The notes under the pieces are model-generated. The model did not search any database. It was not told where the DNA came from and saw only the letters and a program-made list of their open reading frames with translations. Below, one piece after another: positions 17,796 through 27,110 of a DNA stretch of 64,000 nt. This DNA comes from RPQJ01 sp044226195. GTDB lineage: Bacteria; Pseudomonadota; Gammaproteobacteria; Steroidobacterales; Steroidobacteraceae. The translations under genes and the position numbers were made by a program. The stretch is from positions 24,799 to 88,798 of the forward strand of contig JBGAHO010000012.1 of NCBI GenBank assembly GCA_044226195.1. The letters run 5' to 3'. How positions within the stretch are numbered: the stretch's first letter is position 1; each line of letters starts with the position of its first letter.

Positions 17796-19367
17796 TCAGG
17801 CGCCGGCGACCGGCCGGGCGAACTGCTCGCGCAGGGTCACCTTGCTGATTTTGCCGCTCGGCAGGCGCGGCAATTGCGGCAGGAATTCGATGCGTTTCGG
17901 GCACTTGTAACCGGCGATGTGGCCGCGGCAGTGCTTGATGAGGTCGGCCGCCGCCACCGCCTGTCCCGGCTTGGTCACCACGACGCCGAGCACCGCCTCG
18001 CCCCATTTCTCGTCCGGGACGCCGATCACGGCGGCGTCGGCGACGGCCGGGTGGGACATCAGCGCCTCCTCGACCTCGCGGCTGTACACGTTCTCGCCGC
18101 CGCTCACGATCATGTCCTTCTTGCGGTCGACGAGGTACACGAAGCCGTCGTCGTCCATGCAGCCGACGTCGCCGGTGTGCAGCCAGCCGTGGCGCAGCGT
18201 CTCGATGCTCGCGGTCGAGTTGTTCCAGTACCCGGACATCGCCGTGGGGGTGCGGAAACAGATCTCACCGATGACCCCGGGCGCGACCTCGCGATCGTGC
18301 TCGTCGAGGATCGCGACGCGCGTGCCGGTCGTCGCCTGCCCGACCGAGGTGAGGCGCTTCAGGTCGCGCGCGTCGCCGTCCGGCCGGTGGTAGAACTTCT
18401 TCAGCACGCAGCCCGCGCCTTCGGTCTGGCCGAAGCCGTTGATCATGATGCGGCCGAAGCGCTCGAGCGCGCGACGCAGCACCGTGTAGGGCATCGGTGC
18501 CGCGGCGTAGTTGAGCGTCTTGAGCGACGAGAAGTCGTGGCGCTCCTGGCCCGGCAGGTCGAGCACCTGCTGCACCAGCGTCGGCGCGAGGTGCAGTTGC
18601 GTGATGCGCTCGGCCGGGATGGTCTCGACGATCTTCTGCGCCTCGAACGCACGCAGGATCACCATCGTGCCGCCGACGTATGTGAGCGCCCCGCCCTGCG
18701 AACGCGACCCGATGTGGAAGAACGGCATCGAGAGCAGGATCTTGTTGCCCGCGTCCGCCTCGAGTTCGCGCGCCCAGTCCGCGATCAGCGCGAGATACGC
18801 GGCGTGCGTGATCATCGCGCCCTTGGGCCGGCCGGTCGTGCCGCTCGTGTACATGATGGCGTGCAGGTGCTCGGGCCGCACCTCGAGGCCCGGGCCTTCC
18901 GGCGCACCCTGCGCCAGCACCGACTCGTAATCCTCGGCCCAGTCGGGCGCCGCCCCGCCGATGCAGACGTAGCGCCGGACGCTGGCCAGCTGCTCGCGCA
19001 TCCCGGCGATCGTCGCCTCGTACTGCTTCTCGAAGAACAGCACCGTGGGTGCCGAGTCCTTCAGGATGTACTGGATCTCGGGCGGCGCGAGGCGGAAATT
19101 GACCGGCGTGACGATGAACGGCGCAACCTCGCCGACGCCGTAGATCTCCAGGATCTCCGGGCAGTTCATCGCCAGGAACGCAACGCGGTCCTGGACCTTC
19201 AGGCCGCCGCCGTGCAGCGCGCTCGCGAGACGCCTGGCGCGCTCGGTGAACTCCCGGTACGTGGGCCGACGGTCGCCGAACACCAGGTAAGGCGTGTCCG
19301 CGTGCAGCTTCGCGTTGCGCTCGACGAGGTCGAGCAGGGTTCGCATCGACTCCGCCTGGGCCAGCAT
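17796..19367 (-). CDS. AMP-forming acyl-CoA synthetase (class I adenylating enzyme)
   Basis: The 523-aa protein carries the adenylation motifs: YTSGTTGRPKGAMITH (near residue 185), NGFGQTEGAG (near 305), HTGDVGCMDDDGFVYLVDRK (near 408) and the catalytic Lys in LPSGKISK near the C-terminus. It activates a carboxylic acid with ATP and CoA in the cytoplasm. Its length is typical of medium/long-chain and steroid-acid ligases. The upstream crotonase stop, TGAGG, doubles as a Shine-Dalgarno 10 bp before the ATG. It is the last gene of the 25.5-17.8 kb operon. Confidence 0.9.
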   Translation of the reverse strand: MLAQAESMRTLLDLVERNAKLHADTPYLVFGDRRPTYREFTERARRLASALHGGGLKVQDRVAFLAMNCPEILEIYGVGEVAPFIVTPVNFRLAPPEIQYILKDSAPTVLFFEKQYEATIAGMREQLASVRRYVCIGGAAPDWAEDYESVLAQGAPEGPGLEVRPEHLHAIMYTSGTTGRPKGAMITHAAYLALIADWARELEADAGNKILLSMPFFHIGSRSQGGALTYVGGTMVILRAFEAQKIVETIPAERITQLHLAPTLVQQVLDLPGQERHDFSSLKTLNYAAAPMPYTVLRRALERFGRIMINGFGQTEGAGCVLKKFYHRPDGDARDLKRLTSVGQATTGTRVAILDEHDREVAPGVIGEICFRTPTAMSGYWNNSTASIETLRHGWLHTGDVGCMDDDGFVYLVDRKKDMIVSGGENVYSREVEEALMSHPAVADAAVIGVPDEKWGEAVLGVVVTKPGQAVAAADLIKHCRGHIAGYKCPKRIEFLPQLPRLPSGKISKVTLREQFARPVAGA

Positions 19368-19377
19368 CGATCGCGCC

Positions 19378-20187
19378 TCAGGCCTTGGTGTCGACCGGGA
19401 ACGACGCCGCGCGCTTCTGCAGGAACGCGTCGATGCCTTCCTTGCCTTCGGGGCCCGCGAAGCCGATGAACTCGAGCGCCAGTGAGGCCTCGAAGATTGG
19501 CGCGGCTTGGCGCAGCCAGTAGTTCAGGGTGTGCTTGGTCCAGCGGGCCGCGGCTGGCGCCAGCTCCGCGAGGCGCGTGGCGACCTCGATCGACTTCGCC
19601 TCGACCTGGTCCGGCTCCACGGCCATCGAGACGATGCCCATGTTCGCCGCCTCCTCGCCCGTGAAGGTCTCGGAGAGCAGCAGGTAGTACTTGGCGCGCG
19701 CCATGCCGCACAGCAGCGGCCACAGGATCGTCGCGTGATCGCCCGCCGCCACGCCGATCTTGGCGTGACCGTCCGAGAACTTCGCGTCCTTGGCGGCGAT
19801 CGAGATGTCGGCGAGCAGCGCCGCTGCGATGCCGGCACCCACGGCCCAGCCGCGCACCGCGCTGACGATCGGCTTGCTGCAATTGATCATGTTGAGCACG
19901 AGCTCGCGCGCTTCCTTCATGGCCTGCATGCGCATGTCGTAGTCGTCGCAGCACTTGCGTTCGTGCGCGAGATCGCCGCCCGCGGAGAAGGCCTTCTCCG
20001 AGCCGGTGATGATGGCCACGGACACGCTCGGATCGGCGTCGACGTCCTTCCAGACCTCGGAGATCTCGCCGTGCAGGCGCGCGCTCATCGCATTCATCTT
20101 CATCGAGGAGGCGATGGTGATCCGGAGCACGCGCGGGTGCGGACGATCGAACTTGAGTTCCTGGTAGCGGGCATAACGGTCGGACAT
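19378..20187 (-). CDS. Enoyl-CoA hydratase/isomerase family protein
   Basis: The 269-aa crotonase starts MSDRYARYQELKFDRP and shows GSEKAFSAGGDLAHE (near residue 62) and AVRGWAVGAGIAAALLADI (near 108), followed by FSDGHAKIGVAAGDHATILWPLL. It ends QKRAASFPVDTKA. GDHATI and WPLL are features shared with the crotonase at 22354, and both belong to the same operon, suggesting successive or related substrates. It lies between the ADP-forming synthetase and the AMP-forming synthetase. Confidence 0.87.
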   Translation of the reverse strand: MSDRYARYQELKFDRPHPRVLRITIASSMKMNAMSARLHGEISEVWKDVDADPSVSVAIITGSEKAFSAGGDLAHERKCCDDYDMRMQAMKEARELVLNMINCSKPIVSAVRGWAVGAGIAAALLADISIAAKDAKFSDGHAKIGVAAGDHATILWPLLCGMARAKYYLLLSETFTGEEAANMGIVSMAVEPDQVEAKSIEVATRLAELAPAAARWTKHTLNYWLRQAAPIFEASLALEFIGFAGPEGKEGIDAFLQKRAASFPVDTKA

Positions 20188-20200
20188 GGCGGTCTCCGGA

Positions 20201-22357
20201 TCAGTGACGGTTCGGGCGCAGGGCGATCAGGGCATCGACGGCGACGATGCGGTCGCCGGCGCAGATGAGCGGGTTCACGTCGAGCTCGGCGAGGCGGCCA
20301 GCCTGGTCGGCCGCCAGCTCCGAGAGCCGGCAGACGATGTCGGCGAGCCGATCGAGGTCCACGGGGGCGCTGCCCCGGAACCCGGTGAGCAGCTTCGCCC
20401 CCTTCAGCCGGAGCAGCATGGCACGCGCTTCGGCCGGGGTCACCGGCGCGAGTTCGAGCGACGTGTCGCGGAGCAGCTCGACCAGGATGCCGCCGAGCCC
20501 GGCGACGACGAGCGGGCCGAGCTGCGGGTCGACGCGGGCGCCGACCATGATCTCGACGCCCGGCGGAATCATCGGTTGGACCAGCACGCCCGTGATGCGG
20601 GGCGGCGGCGAGACCTTGTGCGCGTTGGCCATCACCAGTTGGTAGCCGGCCCGCACCGCCGCGGCATCGCGCAGGTTGAGCTTCACCACGCCGGCCTCGG
20701 TCTTGTGCGGCAGGTCGGGGGACTCCACCTTGAGCACGACGGGATAGCCCGCCGCCTCGGCCGCCGAGACCGCATCGGCTTCGCTCTGCACGAGCCGCTC
20801 TTCGACCACGGGGACACCGTAGGCCGCCAGTACCTGCTTGGCTTCGCGTTCCGCGAGCGTCGTGCCCGCGGCCCGATCGAGCAGCGCAGCGGCCTGGGCG
20901 GCGGCACCGACGGGCGACGTGCGGCGATACTCGCGCGTGCCCGCCTGCTGCCGGTCGTAATACTTGTGCCAGGCGGCGATCACGCCGAGGCAGCGGTCCA
21001 TCGAGCGGAACTGCGCGACGTTCGGATTCGTCTCCGCCTCGAGCGCCCCCGGGCCCTGCAGCCACTGCGAGATCATCACGTTGCAGGTGATCTTGCCGTG
21101 CTCCTCGGACAGCTTGCCGAGCGCCTCGATGCGCGGCGTGTGGAACGCGAAGGCGACCGGCTGCGGCATGATGATCGCGCCGTACTGCGGGTCGCTGATG
21201 AGCGCCTCACCACAGGCCCACAGCGACTGCGGGTTGTTCACGACCTGCGCGGTGACGTCGCAGGGATTGCGTGCGGAACCGAAGTCCGGAATGTGCTGCA
21301 GCAGCACGGCCGTCGCCTCGGGACGTGGCTGCGGCATCGGCACGCCGTGTTCCTCGGCCTTGTCGGCCGCCATGATCGCGGCACCGCCCGAAGTGGCCAC
21401 GACCGCGACGCCACGCGCCTTGGGCGCCGGTGCCTTGGCGAAAAACGCCGCCGCCTCCATCAGCGCCTCGAAGTCGGGCACGAGGATCGCGCCCGCACGT
21501 TCGAACGCCGCGAGATACGCCGCATTCGAGCCTGCGAGCGAACCCGTATGCGACACCGCCGCCTCGGAGCCCAGCTGGCCCGTGGCGATCTTGTGGATCA
21601 GCAGCGGCTTGCCCTGGCGGAGCGCGAGATCCGCGGCTTCGAGCAGCCGCTGCGGCCGGCTCATGCCTTCGAACACACAGACGATCGCGCGACACGCGTC
21701 GTCTTCGGCGAGGTAGGCCACGAGGTCCGCCACGTCCACGTCCGCCTGGTTGCCGGCGGAGAACGCGTGGCTGACGGCCACGCCGGTTTCGATCGACTGG
21801 GCGAGCGACTGCGACAGCGCACCGGACTGGCTTGCGATGCCGACGGACCCGCGCCGCAGCGGCCGGACCGCAGGATACTCGGAGAAGCTGATGCGGGCCC
21901 CGAGCGCGTAATTGGCGATGCCGAGGCAATTGGGACCGAGGATGCGCAGCCCGGACTCGGCGGCGATGCGACCGAGCGTGGCCTGCTGCGCGACGCGCTC
22001 GGGCTTGCCCGTCTCGGCGTACCCGGAGGCGAACAGGATCACGCCGCCGGCCTTCACCTGGGCCGCTTCGGCGACCACTTCTTCCGCGCCTTCGCGCGGC
22101 ACGCAGACCACGACGCAGTCCGGGCTCTCCGGCAAGGCGGTCAGGCTCGGATGACACGGGCGGCCCGACAACTCCGGATACTTCGCATTCACGAGGTGGA
22201 TGCGACCGCCGAAGGTCTCCAGATTGTTCAGCACGCGCTCGCCGAAAGAACCGGCGCGCGACGACGCCCCGACGATGGCGATGCTCGCGGGGTGGAGGGC
22301 GCGCGCGAGGTCGGCGTGGCGGTAGACCCGCGCACGCGGCTGGGCCGGCGAACTCAT
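20201..22357 (-). CDS. Acetate-CoA ligase (ADP-forming)-family acyl-CoA synthetase, fused subunits
   Basis: The 718-aa protein fuses the CoA-binding alpha part and ATP-grasp beta part of NDP-forming acyl-CoA synthetases. ASIAIVGASSRAGSFG (near residue 24) is the CoA-binding Rossmann start, IASQSGALSQSLAQ and AVSHTGSLAGSNA (near 270) carry the phosphohistidine-loop motif, and the ATP-grasp domain begins around ERLVQSEADAV (near 520). It makes an acyl-CoA from acid, ATP and CoA. The start ATG overlaps the crotonase stop (ATGA at 22354-22357). Two different ligases in one operon suggest several acid intermediates. Confidence 0.88.
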   Translation of the reverse strand: MSSPAQPRARVYRHADLARALHPASIAIVGASSRAGSFGERVLNNLETFGGRIHLVNAKYPELSGRPCHPSLTALPESPDCVVVCVPREGAEEVVAEAAQVKAGGVILFASGYAETGKPERVAQQATLGRIAAESGLRILGPNCLGIANYALGARISFSEYPAVRPLRRGSVGIASQSGALSQSLAQSIETGVAVSHAFSAGNQADVDVADLVAYLAEDDACRAIVCVFEGMSRPQRLLEAADLALRQGKPLLIHKIATGQLGSEAAVSHTGSLAGSNAAYLAAFERAGAILVPDFEALMEAAAFFAKAPAPKARGVAVVATSGGAAIMAADKAEEHGVPMPQPRPEATAVLLQHIPDFGSARNPCDVTAQVVNNPQSLWACGEALISDPQYGAIIMPQPVAFAFHTPRIEALGKLSEEHGKITCNVMISQWLQGPGALEAETNPNVAQFRSMDRCLGVIAAWHKYYDRQQAGTREYRRTSPVGAAAQAAALLDRAAGTTLAEREAKQVLAAYGVPVVEERLVQSEADAVSAAEAAGYPVVLKVESPDLPHKTEAGVVKLNLRDAAAVRAGYQLVMANAHKVSPPPRITGVLVQPMIPPGVEIMVGARVDPQLGPLVVAGLGGILVELLRDTSLELAPVTPAEARAMLLRLKGAKLLTGFRGSAPVDLDRLADIVCRLSELAADQAGRLAELDVNPLICAGDRIVAVDALIALRPNRH

Positions 22358-23148
22358 TTGCCCGTGAACCTCGGCGCGCGCTTCTCGCGGAAAGCGTTGA
22401 CGGCTTCCTGGTGGTCCTGCGTGCGACCCGACAGCGCCTCGTAGGCGAAGGACGCGTCGATGACCGAGACCAGCTGCTGCTTCAGCGTGACGTTCACGGA
22501 CAGCTTGGTCCACTGGATGGCGAGCGACGCGCCGTTCGCGAGCCGCTGCGCGAACTCGTCCACGACCTTGTCGAGTTCCTCGGCCGGCACCGCGCGGTTG
22601 ATGAGACCGATGCGAGCGGCCTCCTCGCCCGTCAGGTGGTCGCCGGTGAGCAGGAACTGCTTGGCGCGCGCCGGACCGAGCAGCGCGGGCCAGATCACCG
22701 AGCCGCCGTCGCCGGCCACGTAGCCGACCTTGACGTGCGGATCCGCGATCTTGGCGTGATTGGCGGCGAAGACGAGGTCCGAGAACAGCGCGATGGTCGC
22801 GCCGAGACCCATGGCCGCGCCGTTGACCTTGGCGATGATCGGCTTGGGGCAGTCGAGCATGCCGAACAGCAGCTTCTTGCCGTTGCGGATGCCGTCGAGG
22901 AACAGCTTCGGCTCGTTGATGACCGTCTGCATGTGCTCGATGTCGCCGCCCGCACTGAACGCCTTGCCGGCGCCCGTCAGCACCAGCACGTTGGTCTCGT
23001 CGTCCGCGGCCACCTCGCCGAACAACCGTCCGACCTCCGCGTCGAGCACGGCATCGAAGGCGTTCAGCACCTCGGGGCGGTTGAACGTGGCGTGCAGGAC
23101 CTTGCCGTCGCGACGGAAGGCGATCGCCTGGTAGGAAGAGAAGTCCAT
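22354..23148 (-). CDS. Enoyl-CoA hydratase/isomerase family protein
   Basis: The 264-aa crotonase shows FNRPEVLNAFD (residue 20), GAGKAFSAGGDIEHM near 60 and KVNGAAMGLGATIALFSDLVFA near 108, and ends EKRAPRFTGK. The second motif is canonical. The ATG overlap with the next gene implies coupled translation. It lies 10 bp after the small ACAD of the second pair, mirroring the order ACAD-ACAD-crotonase of the 11.4-14.6 kb set. Confidence 0.88.
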   Translation of the reverse strand: MDFSSYQAIAFRRDGKVLHATFNRPEVLNAFDAVLDAEVGRLFGEVAADDETNVLVLTGAGKAFSAGGDIEHMQTVINEPKLFLDGIRNGKKLLFGMLDCPKPIIAKVNGAAMGLGATIALFSDLVFAANHAKIADPHVKVGYVAGDGGSVIWPALLGPARAKQFLLTGDHLTGEEAARIGLINRAVPAEELDKVVDEFAQRLANGASLAIQWTKLSVNVTLKQQLVSVIDASFAYEALSGRTQDHQEAVNAFREKRAPRFTGK

Positions 23149-23158
23149 CGAACCCCCG

Positions 23159-24280
23159 TCAGCGGTAAGTGAATGCGATGCGGTCGAGGTGGAAGTCGAC
23201 GTCGCCCCAGAGCTTCTCGGTCACGAGCAGGCGCTTGAAGTAGTGCCCGACCTGGTATTCCTCGGTCATGCCGACGCCACCGTGCAGCTGAATGCCCTGG
23301 CCGCCGACCACGCGGCCGGCCTCGCTCGCCACCACGACCGCCGCCGACACGGCGGCATTGCGCTCCGCCGGCGGCGCATCGACGTGCGCGAACGCGTGAT
23401 ACAGCGCGGAGCGCAGCTCCTGCACCTTCACGAAGCTCTCCGACATGCGGTGCTGCAGCGCCTGGAATGCGGCGAGCGGCTGCCCGAACTGCTTGCGGTT
23501 GCGGATGTGTTCCGCGGTCAGGTCGATGACGGCTTCCATCGCGCCGAGCGCGTCGGCCACCTGCACGATCCTGAAGCGATCCAGCGCCTCGTCGAGCACA
23601 GCGGCGCCTTCGGCCGGGCCGCACAGCAGCGCGTCCGCACCGACGCGCACGTCGCGCAGGTCGAGGTCCGCCGCACGCCGGCCGTCGATCAGCGGATAGC
23701 CTCGCTGCTCGAGCCCTGCGGCCTGGGCGTCGACGAGGAACAGCGCGCAACCCGACTCGCCGGCGACGCTCGCGCTGACGATGAACTGGCGGGCCGCCGC
23801 CGCGTCAGCCACGACGATCTTCACGCCGGACAGCAGGTAGCCGTCGCCGTCCCGCCGTGCGCCTGTCGACGGCGCATCGAGCGCGTAGCAACGGTCGGGC
23901 TCGAGGCAGGCGAGCGCCACCCGCGCCTCGCCGCCGGCAATGGCCGGCAGCAACGCCTCTCGAGCGGCAGCGTGACCCGAGCGCTCGATCAGCCGCGCGC
24001 ACAGCACGGCCGTGGTGGCCACGGGCTCGAGCACGTTGCGCCGGCCGAGGGCCTCGTGCAGCAGCGCCGCTTCGATGACACCGGCGCCGAGACCACCGGC
24101 CTCTTCCGGCACGGTGAGCGCGAGCCAGCCCATTTCCGCGAAGGCGGCCCACGTGGCGTCGTCACAGCTCGCGACCGTGGCCGCGGTGGCGCGGCGACGC
24201 TCGAACGGATAGTTCTCCTGCAGGTAGCGCTCCGCACCCTCGCGGAGCATCTGCTGTTCGTCGGTGAGCGTGAAATCCAT
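23159..24280 (-). CDS. Acyl-CoA dehydrogenase, small-partner type of second pair
   Basis: The 373-aa protein starts MDFTLTDEQQMLREGAERYL, nearly the same start as the small ACAD at 13356. It contains VALACLEPDRCYALDAPS, LSGVKIVVADAAAARQFIVSA and RNRKQFGQPLAAFQALQHRM. It ends GDVDFHLDRIAFTYR without a YEGT-type catalytic motif. The domain order is complete. It likely pairs with the upstream 400-aa ACAD, 11 bp away, as in FadE26-FadE27-type heteromers; this is inferred from gene order and sequence type. Confidence 0.85.
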   Translation of the reverse strand: MDFTLTDEQQMLREGAERYLQENYPFERRRATAATVASCDDATWAAFAEMGWLALTVPEEAGGLGAGVIEAALLHEALGRRNVLEPVATTAVLCARLIERSGHAAAREALLPAIAGGEARVALACLEPDRCYALDAPSTGARRDGDGYLLSGVKIVVADAAAARQFIVSASVAGESGCALFLVDAQAAGLEQRGYPLIDGRRAADLDLRDVRVGADALLCGPAEGAAVLDEALDRFRIVQVADALGAMEAVIDLTAEHIRNRKQFGQPLAAFQALQHRMSESFVKVQELRSALYHAFAHVDAPPAERNAAVSAAVVVASEAGRVVGGQGIQLHGGVGMTEEYQVGHYFKRLLVTEKLWGDVDFHLDRIAFTYR

Positions 24281-24291
24281 GCCGCGACCCG

Positions 24292-25494
24292 TCAGAAGCC
24301 GAACGCCAGCTTGGCGATGATGTTCTTCTGCACTTCGCGGGCGCCGCCGTAGATCGTCGAGGCACGCTCGAACAGGTACAGGTTCGTCGGGCCGACCGTG
24401 AACTCCTGCCAGTGCCGGCGCAGGTCGGCCTCCTCGGTGTGCGGCTGGTCGCGCTCGAAGTGACGCACGGCGCGGGGACCGAGCGCGTCGATCTGCAGTT
24501 CGGTCACGCGCTGCTGCATCTCCGACCCGCTGATCTTGAGCGCCGAGACGACGGCATTGAGGTCGTATTTCTGCGGCTCCTCGGCGAGGATGCGCAGCAC
24601 CGACCAGTTGAGCGCATGCAGGTCGGCGTCGACGCGTGCGAGCTTGCGCGCAAATGCGCGATCCTCGAGCAGCGGCCGCCCGTGCACGAGCGTCTGGCGC
24701 GCGATGTCCTTGGCCATCTCGAAGCGCCGACGGTTGAAGTACAGGAACGCGCTCGCCGTGCGTTCCTTCTCGAGCAGGTACTTGGCGTAGGTCCAGCCCC
24801 TGCCGGGCTCGCCGATGAGCTGGTCCGCGGGCACCCGTACTTCGTCGAGGAACACCTCGTTGAGGTCGTGGCGGCCGTCGATGCCGTGGATCGGGCGCAC
24901 CGTGATTCCGGGCGTGTCCATCTTCACCGCGATGAACGACAGGCCGCGCTGCGGCTTGACCGTCGCGTCGGTGCGCACCAGGAAGAAGCCCCAGTTGGAG
25001 TCGGCCGCGTCGCTGGTCCAGATCTTCTGGCCGCGCAGCACCCACTCGTCGCCGACGCACTCGGCCGTCGACTTGAGGTTGGCGAGGTCGGACCCCGCGC
25101 CGGGCTCGGAGAACCCCTGGCACCAGAAGTCCTCGCCCGTGAGCATGCGCGGCGCCCAGCGACGGCACTGCTCCTCGGAGCCGAACGCGAACAGCACGGG
25201 CGCCATCATGTGCAGCCCCTGCCAGCCGAAGTCCGGCGCATCGGCGCGATAGAGTTCTTCGAAGAAGAGGTGCTTGCGCAGGGCCGACCAGTCGGTGCCG
25301 CCCCACTTCGCCGGCCAGTGCGGTGCGCCCCAGCCGCGCGCCGCGAGGATGCCCTGCCAGCGCCGGAAGTGTGCTGGCCGCGGGTTCACCCAGCGCTTCG
25401 TGTCGGCCGCGATCTCCGGCGGCACGTGGGTGCGCATGAAGTCGCGCACTTCCTCGCGGAACGCTTCGTCTGCTGCCGTGAACCTGAGGTCCAT
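24292..25494 (-). CDS. Acyl-CoA dehydrogenase, large-partner type of second pair
   Basis: The 400-aa protein begins MDLRFTAADEAFREEVRDFM and has WCQGFSEPGAGSDLANLKS (near 132), WVLRGQKIWTSDAADSNWGFFLV and the C-terminal TIYGGAREVQKNIIAKLAFGF, again with Gly where MCAD has its catalytic Glu. The two large partners share the SEPGAGSDLA and GQKxWT signatures and the same gene order, so the two pairs are probably ancient duplicates acting on related acyl-CoAs. It is first in the 25.5-17.8 kb operon. Confidence 0.87.
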   Translation of the reverse strand: MDLRFTAADEAFREEVRDFMRTHVPPEIAADTKRWVNPRPAHFRRWQGILAARGWGAPHWPAKWGGTDWSALRKHLFFEELYRADAPDFGWQGLHMMAPVLFAFGSEEQCRRWAPRMLTGEDFWCQGFSEPGAGSDLANLKSTAECVGDEWVLRGQKIWTSDAADSNWGFFLVRTDATVKPQRGLSFIAVKMDTPGITVRPIHGIDGRHDLNEVFLDEVRVPADQLIGEPGRGWTYAKYLLEKERTASAFLYFNRRRFEMAKDIARQTLVHGRPLLEDRAFARKLARVDADLHALNWSVLRILAEEPQKYDLNAVVSALKISGSEMQQRVTELQIDALGPRAVRHFERDQPHTEEADLRRHWQEFTVGPTNLYLFERASTIYGGAREVQKNIIAKLAFGF

Positions 25495-25593
25495 AGTGAC
25501 GTCTACCAGGGCTGTCGGCCGGGTCGCGGGCCAGCCACCCGAGCTTTACACCGGCCCGCTGGCGCAGGCCAGTACGGCGGCATAGAATTCTGT

Positions 25594-25610
25594 TATGTGA
25601 ACGATATTCA
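25594..25610. promoter_or_regulatory. Divergent operator TATGTGAACG with TGAA-N5-TTCA dyad
   Basis: In the 134-bp gap between the divergent ACAD (25494) and thioesterase (25629) genes, TATGTGAACG (25594-25603) runs into the dyad TGAA-CGATA-TTCA (25598-25610). The same 10-mer is found at 17748 in front of the neighbouring operon, which suggests one regulator acts on both. Surrounding bases are AT-rich (to ATTTATTG), which fits a promoter. No hexamer pair could be assigned with confidence. Confidence 0.4.
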
Positions 25611-25628
25611 ATTTATTGCCACGGGTCA

Positions 25629-26063
25629 ATGCACGCACCGACACCCCCCGACTGGACTCGCGAGGAACTGGAAGGCCGCCTGCGACGGCCGCCGTTCAAC
25701 GCCTGGCTCGGCCTGCAACTCGTCGACTGGAACGCCGACGGCGTCACGCTCGGACTCGACGCGCGGCCCGAGATCTTCGGCCATCCGACCGTGCAGGCGC
25801 TGCACGGCGGCGTGCTCGCCACGCTCGTCGACGTCGCCTGCTCGTTCGCGGTGATCGTGCGCACGGGCGAGTCCCTGTTCACGGTCGACATGCGCGTGGA
25901 CTACCACCGCCCGGCCACCGCGAGCGCGTATCGCGTGGAGTCGCAGGTGGTGCGCGTGGGAAAGACGCTGGCGACGTCCGATGCGCGCGTGATGACCACG
26001 GAGGGCGTGCTCGTCGCGAGCGGCCGCGCAGTTTTCCAGCACTTCCCGCACGCCCGGTCCTGA
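25629..26063 (+). CDS. PaaI-family hotdog thioesterase
   Basis: The 144-aa protein is a single hotdog domain: ATGG-like HGGVLATLVDVACSFAVIV (near residue 58) carries the conserved HGG of PaaI/YbgC thioesterases, followed by VDMRVDYHRPATASAYRVESQVVRVGKT. It would release free acids from acyl-CoAs stalled in the pathway. It starts with ATG 25629 shortly after the AT-rich operator and is convergent with the MaoC-like gene 8 bp away. Confidence 0.87.
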   Translation: MHAPTPPDWTREELEGRLRRPPFNAWLGLQLVDWNADGVTLGLDARPEIFGHPTVQALHGGVLATLVDVACSFAVIVRTGESLFTVDMRVDYHRPATASAYRVESQVVRVGKTLATSDARVMTTEGVLVASGRAVFQHFPHARS

Positions 26064-26071
26064 CGGGTGCG

Positions 26072-27085
26072 TCAGGCGCTCCAGGCCCAGAAGACCCAGT
26101 CGAGCACCGGTTCTTCCTTCTCGGGTTCTCCACGCGCGGCCCAGCTCTGGGCACGCAGCTTGAGCAGGGCCCCGTGCGTGACCGCCTGCTTCTCGAGCAG
26201 CGTCACTTCCGTGCGGATCCGGTCGTTCTCCACTACCGGCGCGGTGTGGTCGCACGATTCCCACGCGAGCAGGGTCAGCAGGTTCGGGAACGCTCGCGTT
26301 ACCTGCGCGAAGGCCAGCGAGATCGTGTGGCCGCCGTAGACGAGGCGGTCGTCGAGATACGACAGCCGTGCGTCGGTGTGCGTCATCGCCATGTTGAGCG
26401 TCAGGCGCACGAGTTCGGGCGCCATCGTGACTGTGTCGCGCGACTCCACCACGAAGCGCATGCCGGGCGCGACCGATTCGGCCTTGGTACCGAGCCAGTC
26501 CCGGGCAGCCTCATCGACGTGCCACGGCGGGAGCGCCGCGCGCACCTCTTCGATGGTGACGGACCGGCCGATCCGCTCGAGGTCGTCCAGGCGGCCCGTG
26601 CGCGCCTCGGGATCCCGGCAGGGAATCATCGGGCAACGCCAGAAGTGCAGCACTTCCTGGCCACGCTGGTTGTACGTCGTCATCTCCAGCGCGACCACGC
26701 CGGTGGCGGGCCGGCCGGGCTGCGGTCGGTTCTGGCGCAAGCCCACCACGCGCGTCACCGTACGCAGCGTGTCGCCGAGCAGCACCTGCCGATGCAGCAC
26801 GAGGCCGCGATAGAACAGGTTGGCCTTGACGCGCTGCGAGGCCCACGTGGTCTGGCCGATCGCGAGGTTGATGACGAGCAACGGGTGCGCGAGCGGGCGG
26901 GCCCGCCCGGTGACGCGCCGGGTCGCGTAATGATCGAGCGGCAGGCGCAGGCGGTCACCCGTCAGCGCCTGCTGGAGGGCGGCGTGTCCCGCCGTGACCG
27001 TGACGGCCGGGGCATCGAACGTGTCGCCGTGGACGAAATCCTCGAACCACGGGCCGCCGACGGCGTGTACCGACTCCTTCGTCAT
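26072..27085 (-). CDS. MaoC-like double hotdog protein
   Basis: The 337-aa protein contains two hotdog halves: GPWFEDFVHGDTFDAPAVTVT (residues 11-31) with TRRVTGRARPLAHPLLVINLAIG, then VDEAARDWLGTKAESV with VYGGHTISLAFAQVTRAFPNL. Such tandem MaoC domains occur in steroid and beta-methylmalyl-CoA-type enoyl-CoA hydratases. The classical hydratase-2 motif (D-x4-H) is not clearly intact, so hydratase activity is not assured. It is the last gene of the minus-strand oxygenase operon, 25 bp after the rubredoxin gene. Confidence 0.78.
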   Translation of the reverse strand: MTKESVHAVGGPWFEDFVHGDTFDAPAVTVTAGHAALQQALTGDRLRLPLDHYATRRVTGRARPLAHPLLVINLAIGQTTWASQRVKANLFYRGLVLHRQVLLGDTLRTVTRVVGLRQNRPQPGRPATGVVALEMTTYNQRGQEVLHFWRCPMIPCRDPEARTGRLDDLERIGRSVTIEEVRAALPPWHVDEAARDWLGTKAESVAPGMRFVVESRDTVTMAPELVRLTLNMAMTHTDARLSYLDDRLVYGGHTISLAFAQVTRAFPNLLTLLAWESCDHTAPVVENDRIRTEVTLLEKQAVTHGALLKLRAQSWAARGEPEKEEPVLDWVFWAWSA

Positions 27086-27110
27086 GGCACACGCCGGCGG
27101 CCCGCGCCGG

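Noticed and set aside
17739..19469. 576-codon plus-strand frame opposite the acyl-CoA synthetase
   Set aside because: Shadow of an AMP-binding enzyme with all adenylation motifs.
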